From positions 4,216,001 to 4,280,000 of the forward strand of contig NZ_CP108101.1 in assembly GCF_036195325.1 (NCBI RefSeq): DNA of 64,000 nt. Reading direction: 5' to 3'. The notes under the pieces are model-generated. The model was not told where the DNA came from. It saw only the letters and a list, made by a program, of their open reading frames with translations, and made no database searches. The DNA comes from Streptomyces sp. NBC_00234. Lineage in GTDB: Bacteria; Actinomycetota; Actinomycetes; Streptomycetales; Streptomycetaceae. Below are positions 23,750-32,299 of this stretch, in pieces. The position numbers and the translations under genes were made by a program. Within the stretch, counting starts at the first letter, position 1; every line of letters starts with the position of its first letter.

Positions 23750-23789
23750 TCACAGCACCGGCACAGGCTCAGCACACCGGCGTGACAGC
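23750..23789 (+). promoter_or_regulatory. four phased repeats upstream of the glycosyltransferase operon
   Basis: TCACAGC, GCACAGG, GCACACC and TGACAGC start at 23750, 23761, 23772 and 23783, exactly 11 bp apart with four-base spacers. This resembles the TCACAGC-N4-TCACAGC site of mycobacterial PhoP and the repeats before the adjacent response-regulator gene. The array covers the upstream GTG at 23782, which argues that translation starts at the ATG at 23812. Confidence 0.6.
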
Positions 23790-23811
23790 GCGGTCGACGA
23801 GCGTCGAGGGC

Positions 23812-25092
23812 ATGCGAACCGACACCCCCTGGAGTACCTTGCCGGCCCGGGAGCACCTCCTGGCCGGAGCGGTCGACGCGGCCGGTGCACCCGTACTCGA
23901 CGTCGTGGTCCCCGTCTTCAACGAGGAGAAGGATCTCGAAACCTGTGTGCGCAGGCTGCACGAGCACCTCGAGCGGACCTTCCCGTACCCCTTCCGGATC
24001 ACCGTCGCCGACAACGCGAGCACCGACAGCACGCCCCAGGTGGCGGCGCGGCTCGCGGCGACCGTCCCGGAAGTGCGCTCGTACCGGCTGGAGGAGAAGG
24101 GCCGGGGGCGTGCGCTGCGCACCGTCTGGTCCCACTCGGACGCGCCGGTCCTCGCCTACATGGACGTCGATCTCTCGACCGACCTCAACGCGCTGCTGCC
24201 GCTGGTCGCGCCCCTGATCTCGGGCCACTCCGACCTCGCCATCGGCTCCCGGCTCGCGCGCAGTTCGCGGGTGGTGCGCGGCTCGAAGCGGGAGTTCATC
24301 TCGCGGGCCTACAACCTCATCCTGCGCTCCTCGCTGGCTGCCCGCTTCAGTGACGCCCAGTGCGGATTCAAGGCGATACGGCGTGAGGTGGCCCAGCGGC
24401 TGCTGCCGATGGTCGAGGACACCGGCTGGTTCTTCGACACCGAGATGCTGGTCCTCGCCGAGCGCGCCGGGCTGCGCATCCACGAGGTGCCGGTCGACTG
24501 GGTCGACGACCCCGACTCCACGGTGCACATCGTGCGGACGGCGACCGAGGACCTCAAGGGTGTGTGGCGGGTGGGGCGGGCGCTGGCCGTCGGCGCCCTG
24601 CCGCTCGACCGGCTCGCCCGGCCCTTCGGGGACGATCCGCGCGACCGCGCGCTGCCCGGGGTGCCGGGCGGGCTGGCCCGCCAGCTGGTCGGGTTCTGTG
24701 TCGTGGGCGCCCTCTCCACGCTCTTCTACCTCCTCCTGTACTCGCTGTTCCGGTCGGGCTTCGGGCCGCAGTTCGCCAACGGCGGCGCACTGCTGGTGTC
24801 GGCCGTCGCCAATACGGCAGCCAACCGGAGGCTCACCTTCCGAGTGCGGGGACGGGGCGGCGCCGTGCGCCACCAGGCGCAGGGGCTCGTCGTCTTCGCC
24901 ATCGGTCTCGCCCTGACGAGCGGCTCGCTCGCCGCACTCGGCGCGGCGTCCGGCGCGCCCTCGCACGGCACGGAACTCGCCGTCCTGATCACGGCCAACC
25001 TCGCGGCGACGGTGCTGCGGTTTCTGCTCTTCCGCGCCTGGGTCTTCCCGGACCGGAGCGCCTCCGAACACGAACTGAGGAACGTCCGATGA
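23812..25092 (+). CDS. family 2 glycosyltransferase with C-terminal GtrA-like domain
   Basis: 426 residues from the ATG at 23812; a GTG at 23782 is possible but lies in the repeat array. The GT2 domain covers about 25-270: LDVVVPVFNEEKDLETCV, DNASTDST, the nucleotide-sugar DVDLSTDL (D-x-D type) and the acceptor-side DTGWFFDTEMLVLAERAG followed by VPVDWVDD. This looks like a dolichyl/polyprenyl-phosphate sugar synthase. The C-terminus (about 290-420) has four membrane segments of the GtrA type. It would make a polyprenyl-phosphate sugar donor used by the GT39-like protein encoded next, with which it overlaps by ATGA. Confidence 0.9.
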   Translation: MRTDTPWSTLPAREHLLAGAVDAAGAPVLDVVVPVFNEEKDLETCVRRLHEHLERTFPYPFRITVADNASTDSTPQVAARLAATVPEVRSYRLEEKGRGRALRTVWSHSDAPVLAYMDVDLSTDLNALLPLVAPLISGHSDLAIGSRLARSSRVVRGSKREFISRAYNLILRSSLAARFSDAQCGFKAIRREVAQRLLPMVEDTGWFFDTEMLVLAERAGLRIHEVPVDWVDDPDSTVHIVRTATEDLKGVWRVGRALAVGALPLDRLARPFGDDPRDRALPGVPGGLARQLVGFCVVGALSTLFYLLLYSLFRSGFGPQFANGGALLVSAVANTAANRRLTFRVRGRGGAVRHQAQGLVVFAIGLALTSGSLAALGAASGAPSHGTELAVLITANLAATVLRFLLFRAWVFPDRSASEHELRNVR

Positions 25093-27239
25093 CCACCCTG
25101 TACCCCGACCATCTCCCCGCCCCGCCGCCGGGCGTCTCCGCGGGACACGGGCGTCCCCGGGCGCCGTTCCTGCGCCGCGCCCTGCGGGGCAGGGAGGACG
25201 ACCCGCGCTGGGTGCGGCCCGCCGTGTTCGGCATGCTGCTCGTCGTGGGACTGGCCTACCTCTGGAACCTCAGCGCCTCCGGATACGCCAACTCCTTCTA
25301 CTCCGCGGCCGTACAGGCCGGCAGCCAGAGCTGGAAGGCGTTCTTCTTCGGCTCGCTCGACTCCGCCAACGCCATCACCGTGGACAAGCCCCCGGCCACG
25401 CTCTGGCCGATGGCCCTCTCGGTGCGGATCTTCGGCCTCAACGCGTGGGCGCTCCTCGTCCCGCAGGTGCTGATGGCCGTGGCCACGGCCGGGGTGCTCC
25501 ATGCCGCCGTGCGCCGCCGCTTCGGCGCGCCCGCCGGGCTGATCACGATGGCGGTCTTCGCGCTGACGCCCGTCGCCGCGCTGATGTTCCGCTTCAACAA
25601 CCCGGACGCGCTCCTCGCGCTCCTGATGACCGTCACCGTCTACTGCGTGCTCCGCGCGCTGGAGAACGGGCGGACGAAGTGGCTGGTGTGGGCCGGCGTC
25701 GCCGTCGGGTTCGCGTTCCTGACGAAGACCCTCCAGGCGTTCCTGATCCTGCCGCCGCTCGCCGTGCTCTACGCGGTGTGCGCGCCCACCTCCGTACGCA
25801 AGCGGCTGGGCCAACTCGCTCTGTCCGCACTCACGATGGTGGTCGCCGGCGGCTGGTGGGTGGCGATCGTCGAGCTGTGGCCCGCCTCCTCGCGTCCGTA
25901 CATCGGCGGCTCGCAGAACAACTCCTTCCTGGAGCTGACCTTCGGCTACAACGGACTCGGCCGGCTCAACGGCGAAGAGACCGGAAGCGTCGGCGGCGGG
26001 GGCGGCGGAGGCGGCCAGGGCGGCGGCTGGGGAGAGACCGGCATCGGCCGGATGTTCAACTCCGAGATCGGCGGCCAGATCTCCTGGCTGCTGCCCGCCG
26101 CGCTGATCCTGCTGCTCGCGGGCGTCTGGCTCACCCGGAAGGCGAAGCGCACGGACACCGCCCGTGCGGCGTTCCTCGCCTGGGGCGGCTCGCTGCTGAT
26201 GACCGCGCTCGTCTTCAGCTTCATGGCCGGCATCTTCCACCAGTACTACACGGTGGCTCTCGCTCCGTACCTCGCGGCGCTCGTCGGCATGGGTGTCACG
26301 GTGCTGTGGGAGGAACGCGCGCTGGGATGGGCGCGGGCGGTGCTCGCCGGAACGCTCGCCGTCACCGTGTACTGGTCCTTCGTCCTGCTGGGGCGCACCC
26401 CGGACTATCTGCCGTGGCTGCGCTGGACCGTACTGGTGGCCGGGTTCGTGGGCGCGGTGGGTCTGCTGCTCGTCCCCCGGCTGGGGCGCCGGCTGTCCCT
26501 CGCCGTGGTGGGGCTGGGCTTCGCCGCGTCGCTGGCGGGGCCGACGGCGTACACGCTCAGCACGCTCGACACCGGACACCAGGGCTCGATCGTCACCGCG
26601 GGTCCGGCAGGCGCCAGCATGATGGGCGGCGGCCGGGGCGGTCCCGGTGGCGGCGGAGAGGGCCCGGGCGGCGGAATGGGCCGGCCTCCGGGCGCCGGTC
26701 AGCAGGGCCAGGGCCAGCCGGGCCAGGGTCAGGGCCAGGCAGGGCAGGGCCAGAACGGCCGGCCGCAGGGCGCGATGCCGGGCGGCGGCGCCATGCCGGG
26801 CGGAACCATGCCCGGCGGCACGGCCCCGGGCGGTGCCATGGGCGAAGGCGGCGGTGGCGGCGGGATGGGCGGACTGCTCAACGGTTCGTCCGTCAGCGCC
26901 AAGGCCGAGAAGCTCCTGAAGGCGAATGCGGGGGACTACACCTGGGCCGCCGCGGCCATCGGCTCGCAGAACGCGGCCAGCTACCAACTCGCCACCGGCG
27001 AGCCGGTCATGGCGATCGGCGGCTTCAACGGGAGCGACCCCGCTCCGACGCTCGCGCAGTTCAAGAGCTACGTCGAGGACGGCCGGATCCACTACTTCAT
27101 CTCCGGCGGCATGGGCGGAGGCGGTGGCAACAGCGGCGCCTCCTCGCAGATCTCCTCGTGGGTCGAGGACCACTTCGCCGAGGTCACGGTCGGCAGCGCG
27201 ACCTTCTACGACCTGACGCAGCCGGTGGACGAGGGGTGA
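25089..27239 (+). CDS. GT39/ArnT-like membrane glycosyltransferase with Gly/Gln-rich insert
   Basis: 716 residues. About a dozen membrane segments occupy residues 45-500. The first extracytoplasmic loop holds the acidic NAITVDKPPATLWPM (about 93-107), typical of the polyprenyl-phosphate-sugar-dependent GT-C fold, as is FRFNNPDALLALL. A Gly-rich loop (about 297-315) and then a long Gly/Gln/Met-Pro-rich stretch (about 510-600, GQGQ and MPGG repeats) precede a soluble C-terminal domain with DYTWAAAAIGSQNAASYQL and FISGGMGGG. It should transfer a sugar from the polyprenyl donor made by the preceding enzyme to a surface protein or polymer. The acceptor is unknown. Confidence 0.88.
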   Translation: MTTLYPDHLPAPPPGVSAGHGRPRAPFLRRALRGREDDPRWVRPAVFGMLLVVGLAYLWNLSASGYANSFYSAAVQAGSQSWKAFFFGSLDSANAITVDKPPATLWPMALSVRIFGLNAWALLVPQVLMAVATAGVLHAAVRRRFGAPAGLITMAVFALTPVAALMFRFNNPDALLALLMTVTVYCVLRALENGRTKWLVWAGVAVGFAFLTKTLQAFLILPPLAVLYAVCAPTSVRKRLGQLALSALTMVVAGGWWVAIVELWPASSRPYIGGSQNNSFLELTFGYNGLGRLNGEETGSVGGGGGGGGQGGGWGETGIGRMFNSEIGGQISWLLPAALILLLAGVWLTRKAKRTDTARAAFLAWGGSLLMTALVFSFMAGIFHQYYTVALAPYLAALVGMGVTVLWEERALGWARAVLAGTLAVTVYWSFVLLGRTPDYLPWLRWTVLVAGFVGAVGLLLVPRLGRRLSLAVVGLGFAASLAGPTAYTLSTLDTGHQGSIVTAGPAGASMMGGGRGGPGGGGEGPGGGMGRPPGAGQQGQGQPGQGQGQAGQGQNGRPQGAMPGGGAMPGGTMPGGTAPGGAMGEGGGGGGMGGLLNGSSVSAKAEKLLKANAGDYTWAAAAIGSQNAASYQLATGEPVMAIGGFNGSDPAPTLAQFKSYVEDGRIHYFISGGMGGGGGNSGASSQISSWVEDHFAEVTVGSATFYDLTQPVDEG

Positions 27240-27281
27240 GCGGAGGCGGGTAATCCCGCCCGGCGGTGGTCGCGAAACTGA

Positions 27282-27342
27282 CTTGTACAGCGTACAAGGA
27301 GTGGCTTACGGTGTACGACGCCAAGCACTCCCGTACACCGTA
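27282..27342 (+). promoter_or_regulatory. two inverted repeats in the exporter promoter
   Basis: CTTGTACAGCGTACAAG (27282-27298) is a perfect palindrome with 7-bp arms. It covers a possible -35 (TTGTAC, 27283-27288) that is 18 bp from TACGGT (27307-27312). A second inverted repeat, TACGGTGTACG with CGTACACCGTA (27307-27342, 14-bp spacer), follows. The first is a good TetR-type operator, and the TetR gene lies just downstream of the exporter. Confidence 0.65.
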
Positions 27343-27371
27343 CGAGCAGCAATGGAGCTCAAGGAGCCCGT

Positions 27372-28925
27372 ATGACGGCGACCACCGCCGAGCCGAACGA
27401 CCTCGCCCCGCAGGGGCACCCGCAGCGCTGGCTGATCCTCGGCGTCATCTGTCTGGCCCAGCTCACCGTGCTGCTCGACAACACCGTCCTCAACGTGGCC
27501 ATCCCGTCCCTCACCACGGAACTGGACGCCTCCACCGCCGACGTGCAGTGGATGATCAACGCGTACTCGCTCGTCCAGTCCGGTCTGCTCCTCACGGCAG
27601 GCAGCGCGGCCGACCGCTACGGGCGCAAGCGGATGCTGGTCGCCGGCCTCGCGCTGTTCGGCATCGGCTCGCTGGTGGCCGGGCTCGCGCAGTCCTCCGG
27701 CCAGCTGATCGCCGCCCGGGCCGGCATGGGCATCGGCGGGGCGCTGCTGATCACCACCACCCTGGCCGTGGTGGTCCAGATCTTCGACGACAGCGAGCGC
27801 GTCAAGGCGATCGGTCTCTGGTCGACCGTCAACTCGCTGGGCTTCGCGACCGGTCCCCTCATCGGGGGGATCATGCTCGACCACTTCTGGTGGGGAGCGA
27901 TCTTCCTCATCAACATCCCGGTCGCGATCGTCGGCCTGATCGCCGTCCTGCGTCTCGTGCCCGAGTCCAAGAACCCGCAGGGCGACCGGCCCGACCTGCT
28001 CGGCGCGCTGCTCTCCACCGTCGGGATGACCGCCGTCGTGTACGCGATCATCTCCGGTCCGGAACACGGCTGGACGTCCGGCCAGGTCCTGCTCACCGCC
28101 TTCGTCGGGGTCGCGGTCCTCACCGGATTCGTGCTGTGGGAGCTCCACATCCCGTACCCGATGCTGGACATGCACTTCTTCCGGAACCAGAAGTTCATCG
28201 GGGCGGTCGCGGGCGCGATCCTGGTGGCCTTCGGGATGGGCGGTTCGCTCTTCCTGCTGACCCAGCACCTGCAGTTCGTGCTCGGGTACGGGCCCCTGGA
28301 GGCCGGACTCCGTACGGCGCCGCTCGCGCTCACCGTGGTCGCGCTCAACCTCACGGGTCTGGGCGCCCGCCTCGTACCGAAGCTGGGGACGCCCGCCACC
28401 ATCGCCGCCGGGATGAGCCTGCTGGCCGCCGGTCTCGGTGCCATCGCGGTGCTCGGCAGCGACGGGTACGGCGGCATGCTCCTCGGCCTGGTCGTCATGG
28501 GTGCGGGCATCTCGCTCGCGATGCCCGCCATGGCGAACGCCATCATGAGTGCCATTCCGCCCGAGAAGGCGGGCGTGGGTGCCGGGGTCAACGGCACGCT
28601 CGCCGAATTCGGCAACGGGCTCGGCGTCGCCGTGCTCGGTGCCGTACTGAATTCGCGGTTCGCCGCCCTGGTGCCCGCCGCCGTGGGAGCCGCCTCGCTG
28701 CCGGCGGCACTCGCCGCCGCGGACGGCGAGGGGGAGCGGCAGCGCATCACGGACGCCTTCGCCTCCGGTCTGGAGACCAGCCAGCTGGTCGGCGCGGTGG
28801 CGGTGCTCGCGGGCGGACTGCTGGCCGCGGCGCTGCTGAGGAGGGCCGAGCGGATGGAATCGGAGCCCTCCGGCCCTGCCGTGAAGGACCCGGCTGCGGC
28901 AGACTCGGCCGGAACAGCGGCATAG
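27372..28925 (+). CDS. MFS drug transporter, DHA2 (EmrB/QacA) family
   Basis: 517 residues with about 14 predicted membrane segments. Family motifs: LLDNTVLNVAIPSL in TM1 (motif D1), GSAADRYGRKRMLV (motif A, about 78-91), and GATGPLIGG-like FATGPLIGGIMLDHFWWGAIFLINIP (motif C and the following helix, given here as landmarks only). A charged C-terminal tail of about 30 residues is cytoplasmic. It is a proton-driven exporter of lipophilic drugs or metabolites. The operator upstream and the TetR gene downstream suggest substrate-inducible expression. Confidence 0.92.
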   Translation: MTATTAEPNDLAPQGHPQRWLILGVICLAQLTVLLDNTVLNVAIPSLTTELDASTADVQWMINAYSLVQSGLLLTAGSAADRYGRKRMLVAGLALFGIGSLVAGLAQSSGQLIAARAGMGIGGALLITTTLAVVVQIFDDSERVKAIGLWSTVNSLGFATGPLIGGIMLDHFWWGAIFLINIPVAIVGLIAVLRLVPESKNPQGDRPDLLGALLSTVGMTAVVYAIISGPEHGWTSGQVLLTAFVGVAVLTGFVLWELHIPYPMLDMHFFRNQKFIGAVAGAILVAFGMGGSLFLLTQHLQFVLGYGPLEAGLRTAPLALTVVALNLTGLGARLVPKLGTPATIAAGMSLLAAGLGAIAVLGSDGYGGMLLGLVVMGAGISLAMPAMANAIMSAIPPEKAGVGAGVNGTLAEFGNGLGVAVLGAVLNSRFAALVPAAVGAASLPAALAAADGEGERQRITDAFASGLETSQLVGAVAVLAGGLLAAALLRRAERMESEPSGPAVKDPAAADSAGTAA

Positions 28926-29018
28926 CATCGGAGGGGACGCGTACCGGACCGTGACCGTCCGGTATGCGGCCCCACCGTCCCCGGTCCGTCCCGTCCGGCA
29001 GAACGAGGAGAGTGCGCC

Positions 29019-29795
29019 ATGGTGTCCGCGGCCGACCGCGTGAAGAACCCCGCCCGGACCAGCGTGTGGCTGGATCAGCGGGTTCCCGCGCGCACCCGCA
29101 GGTCCGAGTCGCCCGTGGGCCTGGACCGGGACCGGATCACCGCCGCGACGGTGCGGCTGCTGGACGCGGAGGGCCTCGCCAAGTTCTCCATGCGCCGGCT
29201 CGCGGCGGAGCTGGACGTCACCGCGATGTCCCTCTACTGGTACGTCGACACCAAGGACGACCTGCTGGAACTGGCGATGGACTCGGTCTTCGCCGAGATC
29301 GTGACCCCCGACGAGGCCGCGGACTGGCGCGACCGGCTGCGGGAGGTCGCGCGCAGTTACCGCGAACTGCTGGTCCGTCACATCTGGGTGTCCCCGCTGG
29401 CCGGCCATTTCCTCAACATCGGCCCGCACGCGATGCTCTTCTCGTACGCCGTCCAGGACATCGTCCGGGCCACCGGGCTGCCGCCGAAGAACCAGACGGG
29501 GGCGCTGGCCGCCGTCTTCCAGTTCGTGTACGGATTCGGCACCATCGAGGGCCACTTCGTCGAGCGGTGCCGGGAGGCGGGGCTCAGCCAGGACGAGTAC
29601 TTCCAGCAGGCGATGGGCACCATCCGGGCCGAGCCGCACCTCGAGAAGCTGGTCGCGACGTCGCTGGAGACGATGGAGGCGCGCGGCGGCGGCTCGGTCG
29701 ACGAGATGCGCGAGCGGGACTACGTGTTCGCCCTCGACCTGCTGATCGCGGGCATCGAGACGATGCGGGCGCGCGCCGAGGCCGCCGCCCAGTAA
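29019..29795 (+). CDS. TetR-family regulator with TetR-type C-terminal domain
   Basis: 258 residues. An unusual N-terminal extension of about 35 residues precedes the helix-turn-helix: DRDRITAATVRLLDAEGLAKFSMRRLAAEL and VTAMSLYWYVDTKDDLLEL (about 36-85), with W-Y-V in the recognition helix as in TetR itself. The ligand domain has HIWVSPLAGHFLNIGPHAM and a helical C-terminus. It probably represses the DHA2 exporter via the palindrome at 27282-27298. The N-terminal extension is basic and may contact DNA. Confidence 0.9.
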   Translation: MVSAADRVKNPARTSVWLDQRVPARTRRSESPVGLDRDRITAATVRLLDAEGLAKFSMRRLAAELDVTAMSLYWYVDTKDDLLELAMDSVFAEIVTPDEAADWRDRLREVARSYRELLVRHIWVSPLAGHFLNIGPHAMLFSYAVQDIVRATGLPPKNQTGALAAVFQFVYGFGTIEGHFVERCREAGLSQDEYFQQAMGTIRAEPHLEKLVATSLETMEARGGGSVDEMRERDYVFALDLLIAGIETMRARAEAAAQ

Positions 29796-29808
29796 CCGGA
29801 CCGCCCGC

Positions 29809-30777
29809 TCAGTAGCCCCGGCCCACGTCCACGGCGAGTGCGGGGACCCGGCCCGCGCGCAGGTCCTGCCAGCACGTCTCGAAGTCCCTGACGACGTCCT
29901 CGTCGGCGGTGATCCCCGCGGAGTGCGACGTGATCACCGTCCGGGGCAGTCGCCAGCAGCTGTCGTCGGGTGCGGCGGGCTCCTCCGGAAGCACGTCGAG
30001 CACGGCCCGTCGTACGGTCCCGGCGCGCAGGGCCGCCCCCAGCGCCTCCATGTCCACGGTCGCCCCGCGTCCGACGTTGACGAACGTCGCGCCCCGCACG
30101 GCGGCGAAGCGGGCCGCACCGAAGTGCCCCGCCGTCGCGTCGGTCAGCGGCAGGGCGCCGACCACCCAGCGCGCCGCGCCGAGCGCCTCCGCCTCCCGGC
30201 CGGCCTCGTCCGCCCCGATCACCCGGTCGAAGCCCGGCGGAGGTACGGCCCGCGGGCTGCGGGCCACCCCCACCGTCCGGATGCCGCACCCGCGCAGCAG
30301 CCCGGCGACCGCCGAACCGATGCGACCGGTGCCGTAGACCAGCGCCTGCTGTCCGCTGGCGAGCTCGGAGGGGATGCGCCGCCACTCGGCCCGCGCGTGC
30401 TGCGCGGCGAACTCCGGTACGGACTGGCATTCGGCGAGCACCCAGGCCAGGACGTACTGGGCGATCCGCTCGCCCATCCGGCCCACCGTCCGGGTGAGCA
30501 GCGTGTCCTGCGGCCAGGTCCCGGAGCCGAGCAGGGCGTCCGTACCGGCGTTGACGCTGTGGAACCACACGAGGTGCCGGCCGCGCAGCGCGTCCGGCAG
30601 AGAGGCGCCCACGTGGATGTACGGACCGTCCGGGGCGTCCTCGGACGCGCGCACCGCCGGGCGTCCGGTGATCCGCTCCAGCTCGCGCACCACGGGCTCG
30701 CCGACCGTCGGCGCGACCAGCAGCCGGGCGCGCGCGAGCAGTTCGGGGGCGGGCGGCACGGGAAGGGGATCAGTCAT
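29809..30777 (-). CDS. D-2-hydroxyacid dehydrogenase family protein
   Basis: 322 residues. The Rossmann motif VYGTGRIGSAVAGLL (G-x-G-x-x-G, about 146-160) binds NAD(P). Catalytic-region landmarks are FVNVGRGATVDMEAL (Arg, about 235-249), the Asp/Glu segment AVLDVLPEEP (about 260-269) and SHSAGITAD with the catalytic His (about 284-292). The N-terminal substrate domain is divergent, with WFHSVNAGTDALL near 70-82. It reduces 2-oxoacids or oxidises 2-hydroxyacids; the substrate is unclear. It lies nine bases upstream, on the same strand, of nothing essential: its own 3' end converges on the TetR gene with a 13-bp gap. Confidence 0.88.
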   Translation of the reverse strand: MTDPLPVPPAPELLARARLLVAPTVGEPVVRELERITGRPAVRASEDAPDGPYIHVGASLPDALRGRHLVWFHSVNAGTDALLGSGTWPQDTLLTRTVGRMGERIAQYVLAWVLAECQSVPEFAAQHARAEWRRIPSELASGQQALVYGTGRIGSAVAGLLRGCGIRTVGVARSPRAVPPPGFDRVIGADEAGREAEALGAARWVVGALPLTDATAGHFGAARFAAVRGATFVNVGRGATVDMEALGAALRAGTVRRAVLDVLPEEPAAPDDSCWRLPRTVITSHSAGITADEDVVRDFETCWQDLRAGRVPALAVDVGRGY

Positions 30778-30785
30778 ACGAGGTG

Positions 30786-31256
30786 TCAGCCGCCGGTTGC
30801 GAGGTGGGCCGGGAAGCCGCCGGTGGCGATGGGGCCCCAGCGCTCCGGAGTGATCCGGATGATCGACTTGCCCTGCTTGACCATCGCCGCCCGGTACTCG
30901 TCCCAGTCCGGGTGCTCGCCGGAGATGTTCCGGAAGTACTCGACGAGCGGCTCGACCGAATCCGGTGAATCGATCACCTCGGCCGAGCCGTCGATCTGCA
31001 CCCAGGGCCCGTTCCAGTCGTCCGACAGGACGATCACGCTCACGCGGGTGTCCCGTTTGGCGTTACGGGTCTTCGCCCGCTCCGGATAGGTCGAGACGAC
31101 GATCCGGCCCGAGTCGTCGACGCCGCAGGTGAGCGGGGAGCCCTGGGGGCGGCCGTCGGACCGGGTGGTCAGCAGGATCGCCCGGTGCCGGGGCCTGACG
31201 AACGCCAGCAGCTCGTCGAGTTCCACGGCGGTGTTGGTCGCGATGTGGGGTGCCAT
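30786..31256 (-). CDS. PPOX-class F420-dependent oxidoreductase
   Basis: 156 residues with the split beta-barrel of the flavin/F420-binding PPOX class. Typical segments are RHRAILLTTRSDGRPQGSPL (about 24-43), GRIVVSTYPERAKTRNAKRD (about 51-70, cofactor-phosphate binding by R/K-T-x-N) and VQIDGSAEVIDSPDSVEPL (about 87-105). The extra HPDWDEYRAAMVKQGKSIIRI region fits the Streptomyces F420 subgroup. It ends eight bases before the dehydrogenase start on the same strand, so the two are likely co-transcribed. Natural substrate unknown. Confidence 0.85.
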   Translation of the reverse strand: MAPHIATNTAVELDELLAFVRPRHRAILLTTRSDGRPQGSPLTCGVDDSGRIVVSTYPERAKTRNAKRDTRVSVIVLSDDWNGPWVQIDGSAEVIDSPDSVEPLVEYFRNISGEHPDWDEYRAAMVKQGKSIIRITPERWGPIATGGFPAHLATGG

Positions 31257-31285
31257 GCCTGCGACCCTACGACGCTCCCGGACGG

Positions 31286-32101
31286 TTACGACGGCAGGGA
31301 CTCGCCCTGCACCGCCTGGATGTCCAGCTCGACGCGGAGCGTCGTGCCGATCGCCGAAATGCCCGCCCGTACCACCTGGTTGTAGTTCATGGCGAAGTCG
31401 TCGCGGCGCAGTTCGGTCGTCGCGTGGAAGGCCGCGCGCACCCCGCCCCAGGGGTCGGGTCCCGTGCCCAGATAGCTGAGGTCCAGGTCGACGGAGCGCG
31501 TGACGCCGTGCAGCGTGAGTTCCCCGTGGACGGTCCAGCGGTCGGGGCCGGCCGGGGTAAGCCCGCCGGAGCGGTAGGTGATCTCCGGGAAGCGGTCCAC
31601 GTCCAGGAAGTCGGGCGAGCGCAGGTGCTTGTCCCGCATGCCGTTGCCGGTGTCGATGCCGGCCGCGCCGATGACGGCCTCGACCCGGGACTTCTCGACG
31701 TCCGGCGCGATCTCGATCCGGCCGGTGAAGTCGGTGAACCGGCCGTGCACGCTGGAGATCCCCAGGTGCTGCGCGACCGCGCCCACCGAGGAGTGCGCGG
31801 GGTCCAGCGACCAGATGCCCGGAGGCGGAAGTTCCGCCCCGCCCTGGCGGGCCATGACGACCGTGCCCGCGTCGATCCGGCCGCCCGCCGTGACGAGCGC
31901 GGTGGAGGCGGTGGGGGCGTATCCGACCGCCGTGACGATCACCGTGTACGCGCCGGCCGGCAGGGGGTTCTCGGTGCGGACCGCCCCGTCCTCGTTCGCG
32001 GCGGCGCGCAGCACCTGGGTGCCGGTCATGTCGGTGACTGTCACGACCGCGTGCTGGACCGCCCAGCCGTCCCGCGTCCGTACCTGTGCGCGAAGTGCCA
32101 T
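31286..32101 (-). CDS. YceI-family protein with N-terminal carboxypeptidase-regulatory-like domain
   Basis: 271 residues from an ATG at 32101 behind GGAGAGAG. Residues about 1-85 form a CnaB/carboxypeptidase-regulatory-like beta sandwich (TRDGWAVQHAVVTVTDMTG, LPAGAYTVIVTAVGYAP). Residues about 95-271 are a YceI lipocalin-like barrel: WSLDPAHSSVGAVAQHLGISSVHGRF is the family start (given as a landmark), with later DKHLRSPDFLDVDRFPEI and LTLHGVTRSVDLDLSYLG. YceI proteins bind isoprenoid-like lipids. No signal peptide, so probably cytosolic. The preceding transporter gene carries three domains of the same N-terminal type, suggesting related function. Confidence 0.86.
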   Translation of the reverse strand: MALRAQVRTRDGWAVQHAVVTVTDMTGTQVLRAAANEDGAVRTENPLPAGAYTVIVTAVGYAPTASTALVTAGGRIDAGTVVMARQGGAELPPPGIWSLDPAHSSVGAVAQHLGISSVHGRFTDFTGRIEIAPDVEKSRVEAVIGAAGIDTGNGMRDKHLRSPDFLDVDRFPEITYRSGGLTPAGPDRWTVHGELTLHGVTRSVDLDLSYLGTGPDPWGGVRAAFHATTELRRDDFAMNYNQVVRAGISAIGTTLRVELDIQAVQGESLPS

Positions 32102-32299
32102 CCCGTTTCTCTCTCCTTGCTCCATGACCCGGAGGGTCAATGAGTCGGGCCCCGGGGACGGGTGCGGCAGGCCGTCCCCTGCCTGCCGCACCCGCCACCG
32201 GGGCCCGTTTCCGCCGGCCGGGACAGCCTCTCCGCTGGAAGTGCTGTCCCGCCAGGGGTCTTTGTTGCCCGTGTTAACCGAGTTACCCGAGTGACACGG

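Noticed and set aside
23782..23811. GTG start at 23782 for the GT2-GtrA gene
   Set aside because: It lies within the phased repeat array and has no ribosome-binding site; the ATG at 23812 is preferred.
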